This document shows positions 9,446 through 17,390 of a stretch of DNA of 64,000 nt, in pieces. Position 1 is the stretch's first letter. Each line of letters opens with the position of its first letter. Below the pieces are notes generated by a model that worked only from the letters and a program-made list of their open reading frames with translations, was not told the origin of the DNA and made no database searches. Origin of the DNA: Xanthobacter autotrophicus Py2 (GTDB lineage Bacteria; Pseudomonadota; Alphaproteobacteria; Rhizobiales; Xanthobacteraceae); the NCBI GenBank assembly GCA_000017645.1, contig CP000781.1:5133501-5197500 (forward strand). The letters are read 5' to 3'. Position numbers and translations under genes: made by a program.

Positions 9446-10327
9446 ATGACGGTGATGCTCGACCCCGACCAGCTGCGCACATTCGTGGCCATTGCCGAGA
9501 CCGGCAGCTTCACCCGTGCGGCGGAGGTGGTGCACAAGACGCAGTCCGCCGTCTCCATGCAGATGAAGCGCCTGGAGGAGCGCGTGGGCCGCCCGGTGTT
9601 CATGCGCGACGGCCGCGCCTCGCGCCTGACCGAGGACGGCGAGCGCCTGCTCGATTATGCCCGGCGCATCGTCAAGCTGAACGTGGAAGCGGTGCTCAGC
9701 TTCGCCGATGCCGCCCTGTCGGGGCGGGTCTGCCTGGGGGTGCCGGACGATTACGCCGACCGCTACCTGCCGGACATCATGGCCCGCTTCTCGCGGACCC
9801 ATCCCTCGGTGGAGCTGACCGTGCTGTGCGAGCCGTCGAGCGAACTGGTGCAGCACATCGCCGGCGGCACCATCGACCTCGCCATCATCACCGCGACCGA
9901 GATCACCGCCCGGAACGCCCACGTCATCCGCCGCGAGCGGCTTTTGTGGGTGTCCTCGGCGCGGCACAGCGTGCATCTGGAGACGCCGGTGCCGCTGGCG
10001 CTGGGCCGAACCACCTGCCAGTGGCGCGATATCGCCGTCTCCCGGCTGGTCGGGGCGGGGCGCAGCCACCGCATCCTCTACACCAGCCCCAACAGCGGCG
10101 CGGTGGCGGCGGCGGTGCTGGCTGGTCTCGCGGTCTCGGTGCTGCCGGAATCGGCGCTGCGCACCGGCATGCGCGTGCTCGGCAGCGCCGACGGCTATCC
10201 GCCCCTACCCCCGTGCGACATCGGCCTGCTGCGCAATCGCCACGAGCCGTCGCTGCTGGCGGACGCGCTGGCCCAGCACATCGTGCAGGGCCTCGACAAC
10301 CTCACGGATGCTGAAGCGGCGCAGTGA
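9446..10327 (+). CDS. LysR-family transcriptional regulator
   Basis: A 293-residue DNA-binding regulator. The winged HTH is residues ~5-64 (LDPDQLRTFVAIAETGSFTR, AAEVVHKTQSAVSMQMKRLE), followed by the linker helix and a substrate-binding-like effector domain from ~90. Length is normal for the family from the ATG at 9446; starts at 9422 or 9374 would add residues over a dyad that looks like an operator. In many Rhizobiales this LysR type lies next to a DUF1127 gene, as here, so the neighbour is its most likely target; the effector is unknown. It converges with the GntR gene across 22 bp. Confidence 0.9.
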   Translation: MTVMLDPDQLRTFVAIAETGSFTRAAEVVHKTQSAVSMQMKRLEERVGRPVFMRDGRASRLTEDGERLLDYARRIVKLNVEAVLSFADAALSGRVCLGVPDDYADRYLPDIMARFSRTHPSVELTVLCEPSSELVQHIAGGTIDLAIITATEITARNAHVIRRERLLWVSSARHSVHLETPVPLALGRTTCQWRDIAVSRLVGAGRSHRILYTSPNSGAVAAAVLAGLAVSVLPESALRTGMRVLGSADGYPPLPPCDIGLLRNRHEPSLLADALAQHIVQGLDNLTDAEAAQ

Positions 10328-10349
10328 CGCCACTCACGCCGCGCCGCCC

Positions 10350-11066
10350 TCACACACTCTCGGCGTAACGCTCGTAGGCAACCTCGACGGTGAGGATGTG
10401 GGCGCGCATGGCGGCGGCGGCCTCGGCCTTGTCGCCACGCAGGATGGCGGTAACCACCCGGTCGTGCTCCTCATAGGAGCGCGCCAGCCGCCCCAGGGTG
10501 CGGAACTGGGCGCGGCGGAACGGCTGCAGCCGGGCGCGAGTCGCCAGCGTCAGCTCGGCCAGGTAATCATTGTGGGAGCCGGCATAGAGCGTGGTGTGGA
10601 AGCGCTCGTTGAGCACCGTATAGCCGCCCTCGTCGCCGCGCCGGGTCAGGTCGGCAAGCTCGGCGTGGGTGGCTTCCAGCCCGGCCCGCTCGGCCGCCGT
10701 CATATGGACCGCGCACAAGCCGGCGCACAGGGCCTCCAGTTCCGCCATCACGTCGAACATGCCGCGCAGCCGCTCCAGCGAGGGCTGGGCCACAAGGGCG
10801 CTGCGATGGGGCCGCGCCTCGACCAGGCCAGAGGCGGCAAGGTCGCGCAGCGCCTCGCGCACCGGGGTGCGGGACACGCCGTAGCGCTTGGCGATCTCCA
10901 CCTCCTCCAGCGGCGTGCCCGGGGCAAGGCGGCCGCGCACGATGTCGTCGGCGATCTGGAGGCGCAGCTCTTCGGTCCGCGTGACCGGCCGGCCGGCGGC
11001 ACGACGCCTGCGGGGGCGCGAAGCGGATGCGGGAGCCTTGAGCGGCTGCGGCGGATGCAGGGTCAT
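10350..11066 (-). CDS. GntR-family regulator, FadR/FCD subgroup; candidate regulator of the ABC-ureide locus
   Basis: A 238-residue regulator. The winged HTH spans about residues 35-95 (LQIADDIVRGRLAPGTPLEE, YGVSRTPVREALRDLAASGL), followed by an all-helical FCD ligand domain (about 100-230) with conserved His residues in NERFHTTLYAGSHNDYL. FCD proteins usually repress catabolic operons until a small acid binds. The N-terminus is Arg-rich (RPRRRRAAGRP). It is the last gene of the minus-strand block that starts with the ABC binding protein, 234 bp after hpxZ. Two near-identical sites with an ATTGCATGCAAT-type core upstream of the binding protein are its plausible operators. Confidence 0.92.
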   Translation of the reverse strand: MTLHPPQPLKAPASASRPRRRRAAGRPVTRTEELRLQIADDIVRGRLAPGTPLEEVEIAKRYGVSRTPVREALRDLAASGLVEARPHRSALVAQPSLERLRGMFDVMAELEALCAGLCAVHMTAAERAGLEATHAELADLTRRGDEGGYTVLNERFHTTLYAGSHNDYLAELTLATRARLQPFRRAQFRTLGRLARSYEEHDRVVTAILRGDKAEAAAAMRAHILTVEVAYERYAESV

Positions 11067-11224
11067 GGCATATTAAACTACCTGGATTCGACGGCGGCGC
11101 GAATTCCGGTGAAGTCCTGACGGGGAAGGAACCGGAGCATGCCCCGTCCCCTCCCCCGCCGTGAGCGCCGCGCCCCTGCCCCGGCGCGGGGGAACCGGGA
11201 AAGAGGCGTGGCTTAGAGCCGGAT

Positions 11225-11251
11225 CCGCCGGGATTGAAGCAATCCAGGCGG
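11225..11251 (-). terminator. Stem-loop between hpxZ and gntR
   Basis: CCGCC-G-GGATTG, loop AAG, CAATCC-A-GGCGG: an 11-bp stem with one internal mismatch, about 50 bp after the hpxZ stop. No U-tract follows, so termination is unproven. It may separate the catabolic operon from gntR. Confidence 0.35.
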
Positions 11252-11300
11252 TGAAGCCGTCTCTAAACTGGCAAATGGGGCACGCGCACGAACGAGCGTT

Positions 11301-11693
11301 TCATGCCGCGCCCTCCTCCGCGATCACCGACACATGGGCGGCCACGACGCGCCAGCCCTGCGGAAAACGCACCCAGCTCTGCTGCTGCCGCCCGATGCGC
11401 CCCGGCGCGTTCTCGCGGCGGAACAGGGTCGAGGCCACCGCGAAATCGTGCCCGTAGGTGGTGATGACGGTGTGCGCCAGCGTGCGCGCGAGCCCCACCG
11501 GCGAGCGGGCGCGGCGGAATTCGCGGATGGCGTCCATGCCGTAGAGGTTCTCACCACCGCCGTAGCGGATGGTGCGGCCATCGTCGTGGAACAGCGCTTC
11601 GAGGGTGGCCACATCATTGTTCACCAGCGCCGCCTCGTAGCGGGCGAAGGCGTCCTCCACCTCGGCCTTCACCTGCGGAATATCGATCTCCAC
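11301..11693 (-). CDS. hpxZ: HpxZ/AtzH-like protein (DUF3225, NTF2-like fold)
   Basis: A 130-residue NTF2-like protein with family hallmarks: EVEDAFARYEAALVNND near the start, ALFHDDGRTIRYG, then GMDAIREFRRAR and ending WRVVAAHVSVI. Known relatives are HpxZ of oxalurate catabolism and AtzH, reported as a 1,3-dicarboxyurea decarboxylase in cyanuric acid breakdown. Translation most likely begins at GTG 11693 (VEIDIPQV): the preceding GGGAGAG fits and homologues start at the equivalent position. It lies 13 bp after the AtzE-like amidase gene, the same partner as in hpxXYZ and atzGEH clusters. Substrate here is not determined. Confidence 0.85.
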   Translation of the reverse strand: MEIDIPQVKAEVEDAFARYEAALVNNDVATLEALFHDDGRTIRYGGGENLYGMDAIREFRRARSPVGLARTLAHTVITTYGHDFAVASTLFRRENAPGRIGRQQQSWVRFPQGWRVVAAHVSVIAEEGAA

Positions 11694-11706
11694 CAAGCTC
11701 TCCCGC

Positions 11707-13155
11707 TCAAAGTGAGGCCACGGGCGCGGCGGCGACGCCGGCCCGTTCCAACGTCGCCGCAACGCGCAACGCCAGATCCTCCCGCCACGGCGGGGCGATG
11801 ACCTGGACCGCCAGCGGCAGCTCCGGCGCGTCGCCCGCATCCACCCGCACCGGCACCGCCACCACCGGCAGGCCGATGAAGGAGATGGGCTGGGTGAACA
11901 GGCCCATGTTGGGCCGCACCAGCATCTCCTCGCCGTCGAGCACGAAGGTCTTCTGCCCCAGCTTCGGCGCCCGGCTGGGGGTGGTGGGGGCGAGCAGCAC
12001 GTCGTGGGTCTGGAACAGCTTCATCATCTCGCCATGGAAATGGCGGCGGAAGCGCTGGGCCGCATCCACCCAGGAGGCGGGAATGGCAAGGCCGGCGAAC
12101 AGGCGGTCGCGCACGGCCGGATCGAAATCTTCGGCGCGGGCGGCAAGGCGCCGGGCATGAAGGCTTGCCCCCTCCGCCGCCGTTATGATGAAGGCCGAGG
12201 CGCGGGCACGGGCGGCGTCGGGAATGTCCACCACTTGGGTGACGCCGAGGCTGGCGGCAACGTGGTCTACCGCCGCAAATGCCTCCGGCAGCGCCCGCGA
12301 GCGGAACCAGCCGCCGGCGATGGCTATGCGCAGGCCGTCAGCCCCCTGCCCAATGAGCCCGGAGACCGGCTCGAACGGGCGCGGCGTCTGGCCCGGGTCG
12401 CGCGCATCCTCGCCCTGCATGGCGTCATAGAAGGCGGCAAGGTCCGCCACCGAGCGGCCCAGCGGACCGAGATGGTCCAGCGCCGTCACGAAGGGAAAGC
12501 TGCCGCCGCGCGTCAGGCGGCCATAGGTGGGCTTCAGCCCGAACGTACCACACAGGGAGGACGGCACGCGGATGGAGCCGTTGGTGTCGGAGCCAAGCGC
12601 GATGGGCACCAGCCCCGCCGCCACCGCCGCGCCCGAGCCGCCGGACGAACCACCCGTCATGCGGGTGAGGTCGTGGGGGTTGCGCGAGGCGCCGTCATGG
12701 ACATTCTCGCCGGTGAAGTCATAGGCGTATTCGCCCATGTTGAGGGCGCCCACCAGCACCGCGTCGGCGGCTTCCAGCTTCGCGATCAGGGTGGCGTCGC
12801 CATCCGCCGGGCTGAGGTCGCGGTTGATCTTCGAGCCAGCGCGGGTGGGCAAGCCCTTCACGTCGAACAGGTTCTTCACCGCGAAGGGCGCGCCAGCGAG
12901 GGGCCCCAGCGGGGCGCCGGCGGCGCGGCGGGCATCGATGCGGTCGGCGCTTGCGCGGGCGCGCTCGGCGGTCAGGTCGGTGAAGGCGTTCACCTTGGGA
13001 TCGACAGCGGCGATGCGCGCCAGCGTCGCCTCGATCATCGCGCGTGCGGTGACGGCGCCGGAGGCGACGGCCGTCGCGATCTCGGCGGCGGAGGCGGTGG
13101 CAAGGCTGGCGGCGTCGGCGGTTGCATTTATCGGGGCGTTGATCGGGGCGTTCAT
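11707..13155 (-). CDS. AtzE-family amidohydrolase (HpxY-like), amidase signature enzyme
   Basis: A 482-residue amidase signature enzyme. The catalytic Lys is in FAVKNLFDVKG. The glycine-serine loop is MTGGSSGGSGAAVAAG, and the cis-Ser/nucleophile block is GSDTNGSIRVPSS, so the Ser-cisSer-Lys triad appears intact. AtzE with the small subunit AtzG deaminates 1-carboxybiuret in s-triazine breakdown; the homologue HpxY belongs to purine/oxalurate catabolism. The start at 13155 (MNAPINAP) trims unconserved upstream sequence. It is 10 bp after atzG and 13 bp before hpxZ. No cyanuric acid hydrolase, allophanate hydrolase or HpxW is in the window, so a ureide or N-carboxyurea substrate is inferred rather than a triazine. 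Confidence 0.88.
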   Translation of the reverse strand: MNAPINAPINATADAASLATASAAEIATAVASGAVTARAMIEATLARIAAVDPKVNAFTDLTAERARASADRIDARRAAGAPLGPLAGAPFAVKNLFDVKGLPTRAGSKINRDLSPADGDATLIAKLEAADAVLVGALNMGEYAYDFTGENVHDGASRNPHDLTRMTGGSSGGSGAAVAAGLVPIALGSDTNGSIRVPSSLCGTFGLKPTYGRLTRGGSFPFVTALDHLGPLGRSVADLAAFYDAMQGEDARDPGQTPRPFEPVSGLIGQGADGLRIAIAGGWFRSRALPEAFAAVDHVAASLGVTQVVDIPDAARARASAFIITAAEGASLHARRLAARAEDFDPAVRDRLFAGLAIPASWVDAAQRFRRHFHGEMMKLFQTHDVLLAPTTPSRAPKLGQKTFVLDGEEMLVRPNMGLFTQPISFIGLPVVAVPVRVDAGDAPELPLAVQVIAPPWREDLALRVAATLERAGVAAAPVASL

Positions 13156-13165
13156 GGACACGGCC

Positions 13166-13375
13166 TCAGGGGCGATAGACGGGGGCCGGCTCCTCGGCAT
13201 CGCCGAGGTCGAGGCTGCGCACCAGGGTCGCCGCATCGGCGATGGCGCGCAGGTAGGACAGCGCCTCGGCGCGCCATTCCGGGCGCGGGGCGATGGCATG
13301 GGCGCTGAGCGCGCCGTCGAGCAGATGCTCCAGCGCCGCGTCCTCCACCCGTGGGAGTTCGAGTTCGTTGCTCAT
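13166..13375 (-). CDS. AtzG-like small subunit (DUF4089)
   Basis: A 69-residue protein with the DUF4089/AtzG pattern: an N-terminal helix (EDAALEHLLDGALSAH) followed by PRPEWRAEALSYLRAI, ending DAEEPAPVYRP. AtzG is a GatC-like subunit that binds and stabilises AtzE; HpxX is its counterpart in purine catabolism. It is only 7 bp after the ABC ATPase gene and 10 bp before the amidase gene, so transporter and hydrolase are translated from one message. The order G-E-H matches characterised atz clusters. Confidence 0.86.
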   Translation of the reverse strand: MSNELELPRVEDAALEHLLDGALSAHAIAPRPEWRAEALSYLRAIADAATLVRSLDLGDAEEPAPVYRP

Positions 13376-13382
13376 GGGGGCC

Positions 13383-15200
13383 TCAGACCGGAGGATGGGG
13401 AATGGCGGCGATCAGCTCGCGGGTATAGGCGTCCTTGGGGGCGTCGAGCACCTGCTGGGAACTGCCCTCCTCCACGATGCGCCCCTGCCGCATGACGATG
13501 ACCCGATCGCATAGCAGCCCCACCACATGCAAATCGTGGGACACGAACAGGTAGCTCATGCCGAGGCGCTGCTTCAGCTCTTCCAGCAGGTTGAGCACCA
13601 CCGCCTGGACCGACACGTCGAGGGCGGCGGTGGGCTCGTCGAGGATGACGAGGTCGGGGTCGAGCGCGATGGCCCGGGCGATGCCGATGCGCGCCTTCTG
13701 CCCGCCCGACAGCTGGTGGGGGAAGCGCTCCAGGAGGTTCTGCGGCAGGCCGACCATCTCGGCCAGCTCCGCCACGCGGGCGCGCAGCTTGGCCCCGCCG
13801 GACATGCCGCCCATGCGCAGCAGCGGATCGGCGATGGCGCGCTCCGCCGTGTAGCGGGGATTGAGGCTCTCGGTGGGGTCCTGGAACACCATCTGGATGC
13901 GCCCGCGCAGGGGATGGTGGGCGAAATCCTTCGCCGGGACGGCGCTGATGTCCTCGCCATCGAAGGTGATCTTCCCCGCCGTGGGATCGATGAGGCGCAT
14001 GACGATGGTGGAGGTGGTGGACTTGCCGCAGCCGCTCTCGCCCACGAGGCCGACGCTCTCGCCCTTCTTCACCTCGAAGGAGATGCCGTCCACCGCGCGG
14101 AAGATGCGCTCCTCCGGCGGCGCCTTCTTGCCCAGGAGGCCGGACAGGAACGCCGAGGGCGCGCCCTGGCGGGGATATTCCTTCAGCAGGTTTTCCACCT
14201 TGAGGAGGGGGACGGCGGATGCTCCGTGTCCCGCATGCGGGAGGGGGCTGGCGCCCGGGCCGGATACCGTGGCCGGAGTGGAGACATGCGCCGCCACCCT
14301 GCCCTCCCCCGCAGGCGGGAGAGGGTCCGGCTCTTCCGGCAGAAGATCCTTCAGCGTGATACCGGGGCGGGGCGTCGCGCGCATCAGCTTGCGGGTGTAG
14401 GGGTGCTGGGGATCGCGGAAGATGCGCTCGGCCGGCGCGGTCTCCACCACCCTGCCCTTCTCCATCACCATCACCGTGTCGCAATAGGCGGCGGCAAGGC
14501 CCAGGTCGTGGGTGATGAGGAGGGTGGACATGCCGCGCTCGCGCGTCAGCTCGGTGACGAGGTCCATCACCGCCTTCTGGGTGGTCACGTCAAGGCCGGT
14601 GGTGGGCTCGTCGGCGATCATCAACTGCGGCCGGCAGGCCAGCGCCAGCGCGATGACGATGCGCTGGCACATGCCGCCCGACAGCTCGAACGGATAGGCG
14701 TGGTAGCGCTCCTCGGGCCGGGCGATGCGCACCTGCTTGAGGATGTCGATCACCTTTTCCTTCACGTTGCGGGCGTCGGCCTGCACGTGCTGGAGCAGCA
14801 CGTCGCCGATCTGCCGGCCCACCGTGCGGATGGGGTTCAGCGCCGCGCGCGGGTTCTGGAAGATCATGGACATCTCGCGCCCGCGCAGGTCGCGCATGGC
14901 GCTTTCCGGGGCGTGGGCCACGTCCATCCCCGAGAAGGTGATGGAGCCTTCCGCGATGCGCCCGGCCCGGTCGAGGATGCGCATGACCGTGTAGGAGGTC
15001 ACCGACTTGCCCGAGCCGCTCTCGCCCACGATGCCGAGGGTCTCGCCCTTGGCGAGGGTGAGGTTCACCTGGCTCACCGCCGTCACCACACCCCGGCGGG
15101 TGGCGAATTCCACGGTGAGGTCGCGCACCTCCAGCAGCGGGCCGCTGGGGGCTTCGGAAGTCTTGGCTGCCTGCGCCGTCACGTCCACGACTCCATGCAT
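13383..15200 (-). CDS. Fused double ATPase of a peptide/opine-type ABC transporter (DppD-DppF fusion)
   Basis: A 605-residue protein with two complete ABC ATPase modules. Module one has Walker A GESGSGKS, signature FELSGGMCQR and Walker B LMIADEPTTGLD. Module two has GESGCGKS, HQLSGGQKARI and LVILDEPTAALD. Each module carries the C-terminal oligopeptide-type tail (HPYTRKLM; DAYTRELIAAIP). It powers uptake by the two permeases upstream in the same operon (11 bp gap). The linker, about residues 283-330, is Pro/Gly/Ala-rich, and its DNA contains two copies of a GC-rich palindromic repeat also found between genes near 24.1 kb, suggesting the fusion arose by reading through former intergenic repeats. 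Confidence 0.94.
   Translation of the reverse strand: MHGVVDVTAQAAKTSEAPSGPLLEVRDLTVEFATRRGVVTAVSQVNLTLAKGETLGIVGESGSGKSVTSYTVMRILDRAGRIAEGSITFSGMDVAHAPESAMRDLRGREMSMIFQNPRAALNPIRTVGRQIGDVLLQHVQADARNVKEKVIDILKQVRIARPEERYHAYPFELSGGMCQRIVIALALACRPQLMIADEPTTGLDVTTQKAVMDLVTELTRERGMSTLLITHDLGLAAAYCDTVMVMEKGRVVETAPAERIFRDPQHPYTRKLMRATPRPGITLKDLLPEEPDPLPPAGEGRVAAHVSTPATVSGPGASPLPHAGHGASAVPLLKVENLLKEYPRQGAPSAFLSGLLGKKAPPEERIFRAVDGISFEVKKGESVGLVGESGCGKSTTSTIVMRLIDPTAGKITFDGEDISAVPAKDFAHHPLRGRIQMVFQDPTESLNPRYTAERAIADPLLRMGGMSGGAKLRARVAELAEMVGLPQNLLERFPHQLSGGQKARIGIARAIALDPDLVILDEPTAALDVSVQAVVLNLLEELKQRLGMSYLFVSHDLHVVGLLCDRVIVMRQGRIVEEGSSQQVLDAPKDAYTRELIAAIPHPPV
14219..14329. repeat. GC-rich palindromic repeats inside the ATPase linker
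   Basis: Two palindromes, around TCCCGCATGCGGGAGGGG (near 14229) and CCTCCCCCGCAGGCGGGAG (near 14303), lie in the coding sequence of the inter-domain linker. The second, with flanks (14295-14329), matches 24127-24160 almost base for base. They are read in frame and encode the linker peptides SPLPHAGHG and PLPPAGEGR. Confidence 0.75.
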
Positions 15201-15211
15201 GTTCGCCTCCC

Positions 15212-16096
15212 TCAGGTGCGGCGCTGGGGGTCGACGATGTCGCGCAGACCGTCACCCAGCAGGTTGAAGCAGAACACCGCGAACATGAGCGCGAGGCCGG
15301 GGAACAGGGCGATCCACCATTCGCCGGAGACGATGTAGGCCGCGCCTTCCGCCACCATGATCCCCCATTCCGGGGTGGGCGGGCGCACGCCGAGGCCGAT
15401 GAAGCTGAGGCCCGCCGCATTGAGGATGGCGTAGCCCATGGTGAGCGACATCTGCACCATCATGATGGGCATGATGTTGGGCAGGATGGTCGTGAGCAGG
15501 ATGCGCCATTCCGAATTGCCGGTGAGGCGCGCCGCCTGTACGAACCCCGCCTGCCGGCGGATGGCCGCTTCCGAGCGGGCCACGCGCACATAGAGCGGGA
15601 AGTTGATGATGGCGGTGGCGATGACGATGTTGGTCACCGTGTTGCCCAGCGCCGCCACGATGCCCATGGCCAGCACGAACAGCGGGAAGGCCATGATGGT
15701 ATCGGAGATGCGGCCGATGATGCGGTCGGTCCAGCCGCCGAAGAAGCCCGAGGCGATGCCGGCGATGCCGCCCGCCGCGAACACCAGCGCCACCGAGAAC
15801 ACCGCGATGGCCATGTCGAGCCGGGTCGCGACGATGACGCGGGAGAAGATGTCCCGCCCCAGATTGTCGGTGCCGAACCAGTGGGCGGCAGACGGCGCCT
15901 GGAGCGCGGCCGCCGTGTCGCTGGCGAGCGGATCGTAGGGCACGATGAACGGCCCCAGCAGCGCGCACACCACCAGCACCAGGAACATGCCGAAGGCGAT
16001 GCCGGTGACCGGGTTGTCGGAGATGACGTAGCGCGCGTGGGCAAGGGTCGCGGCAAGGCCGCGGGGGGCGGGGGTGTCGGCCGTGGCGAGGGTCAT
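15212..16096 (-). CDS. ABC transporter permease, DppC/OppC type
   Basis: A 294-residue inner-membrane permease with about six helices. It has the N-terminal OppC-type domain (PVTGIAFGMFLVLVVCALL, then APSAAHWFGTDNLGRDIFSR) and the EAA loop region RVARSEAAIRRQAGFVQAAR. The C-terminus (FCFNLLGDGLRDIVDPQ) is diagnostic of this type. It pairs with the DppB-like permease, with which it shares a 4-bp ATGA overlap. It imports a small peptide, opine or ureido compound delivered by the binding protein; the substrate cannot be read from the permease itself. Confidence 0.94.
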   Translation of the reverse strand: MTLATADTPAPRGLAATLAHARYVISDNPVTGIAFGMFLVLVVCALLGPFIVPYDPLASDTAAALQAPSAAHWFGTDNLGRDIFSRVIVATRLDMAIAVFSVALVFAAGGIAGIASGFFGGWTDRIIGRISDTIMAFPLFVLAMGIVAALGNTVTNIVIATAIINFPLYVRVARSEAAIRRQAGFVQAARLTGNSEWRILLTTILPNIMPIMMVQMSLTMGYAILNAAGLSFIGLGVRPPTPEWGIMVAEGAAYIVSGEWWIALFPGLALMFAVFCFNLLGDGLRDIVDPQRRT

Positions 16097-17106
16097 GCTT
16101 CGCTCCGCGCGCGGGGGTCGATGATGCCGTAGGCGATATCGATCAGGAGGTTGAGGACCACGTAGAGGATCGCCATGGCGAGCACGAAGCCCTGCACCGG
16201 CGCGTAGTCGGAGGTGATCAGCGCCTCCACCGCGTAGGAGCCGATGCCGGGCCAGGCGAACACCTTCTCCACCAGCACGTTGGCGCCGAGCAGGAAGGAA
16301 AACACCATGCCCAGCGTGGTCACCACCGGCAGCATGGCGTTGCGGAATGCGTAGGTGATGATCACCGTGGTATCGGTCAGCCCCGCCGCCCGCGCCGTGC
16401 GCACGAACTCTGAAGACAAGACCGACAGCATGGAGGCGCGCGTCATGCGGGCGATGGGCGCCAGCGCGAAGATGGCGAGCGTGATGGCCGGCACCGCAAG
16501 CTGCGCCAGCGCGGCGCGGAAGGTCTCGAAGTCCCGCGCGATCAGGCTGTCGATGAGATAGAAGCCGGTGACGGTCTCGGGCGCCGAGAAGAACACGTCG
16601 AGCCGCCCCAGCGGCGCCGGGGCCCAGCCGAGCTTGAAGTAGAACACATAGACCAGCAGCAAGCCGGTGAAGAACACCGGCAGCGACACGCCCGCCGTGG
16701 TGATGAGCCGGCAGGCATGATCCACCCAGGACCCCTGCTTCACCGCCGCCATGATGCCGAACGGCACCGCGATGGCCAGCGCCAGCACCAGCCCCGCCAG
16801 CGTCAGCTCGGCGGAGGCCGGAAGCCGCGCGGAAATCTCCGCCGCCACCGGCTGTCCGGTGGAAAGCGAGCTTCCCAGATCCCCCTTCGCCAGCGCCGAG
16901 ACATAGTCCACGAACTGCGCCGGCAGCGGCTTGTCGAGGCCGAGCTTAGTGCGGATCTCGGCGATGGATTCGGCCGTAGCGGCGGGGCCGGCGAAATAGG
17001 CCGCGGTGTCACCCGGCAGCACCCGCGTGAGCATGAAGGTGACGATCACCACGCCGATGAGGCTCGGCACGGCGGTGGCAAGACGACTGCCTATGAGCTT
17101 CAGCAT
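16093..17106 (-). CDS. ABC transporter permease, DppB/OppB type
   Basis: A 337-residue permease: MLKLIGSRLATAVPSLIGVV, the classic DppB N-terminus, then LTRVLPGDTAAYFAGP and the conserved KLGLDKPLPAQFVDYVS. The EAA loop (ARTARAAGLTDTTVI) and C-terminus (NLLIDIAYGIIDPRAR) are intact. The start at 17106 is chosen for its fit to the family; longer in-frame sequence runs into the upstream repeat. It follows the binding-protein gene after a 284-bp gap with paired palindromes, which may lower permease expression relative to the binding protein. Confidence 0.94.
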   Translation of the reverse strand: MLKLIGSRLATAVPSLIGVVIVTFMLTRVLPGDTAAYFAGPAATAESIAEIRTKLGLDKPLPAQFVDYVSALAKGDLGSSLSTGQPVAAEISARLPASAELTLAGLVLALAIAVPFGIMAAVKQGSWVDHACRLITTAGVSLPVFFTGLLLVYVFYFKLGWAPAPLGRLDVFFSAPETVTGFYLIDSLIARDFETFRAALAQLAVPAITLAIFALAPIARMTRASMLSVLSSEFVRTARAAGLTDTTVIITYAFRNAMLPVVTTLGMVFSFLLGANVLVEKVFAWPGIGSYAVEALITSDYAPVQGFVLAMAILYVVLNLLIDIAYGIIDPRARSEA

Positions 17107-17200
17107 GGTGTCTCCTGTTGTCCGAAGGCCGGGGCCGCCTGTTGTCCCAGGGCGAGAACCGCCCATGGCCCCGCCGGCCTTTCTCCCAAAACGTCTCACC

Positions 17201-17329
17201 CCGTCATGCCCCGGCTTGACCGGGGCATTCACGCCGGGCCGAAAAAGCACCCGGCGTCAAAGCACACCCGGTTTCCGGCGGCCGGCCCGGCCGCTCCGTG
17301 GATCCCCCGGTCGAGCCGGGGGATGACGG
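17201..17329. repeat. Inverted pair of palindromic intergenic repeats
   Basis: 17201-17234 (CCGTCATGCCCCGGCTTGAC and onward) and 17297-17329 (CGTGGATCCCCCGGTCGAGC, continuing to GATGACGG) are imperfect inverted copies of one element, each itself a hairpin. A third small hairpin (GCCGGG/CCCGGC) lies between. It resembles short palindromic repeats scattered between genes in Rhizobiales. Between a binding-protein gene and its permeases such structures often stabilise the upstream mRNA. Confidence 0.7.
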
Positions 17330-17390
17330 CGGTTGAAAACCCGACCACACGCACCGGTCCGGTCGCGCCGGCCCGGGGTGCGTGGAACCC

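Noticed and set aside
11301..13375. A complete s-triazine (cyanuric acid) degradation cluster
   Set aside because: Only the AtzG/AtzE/AtzH-like genes are present; AtzD and AtzF homologues are absent from the window.
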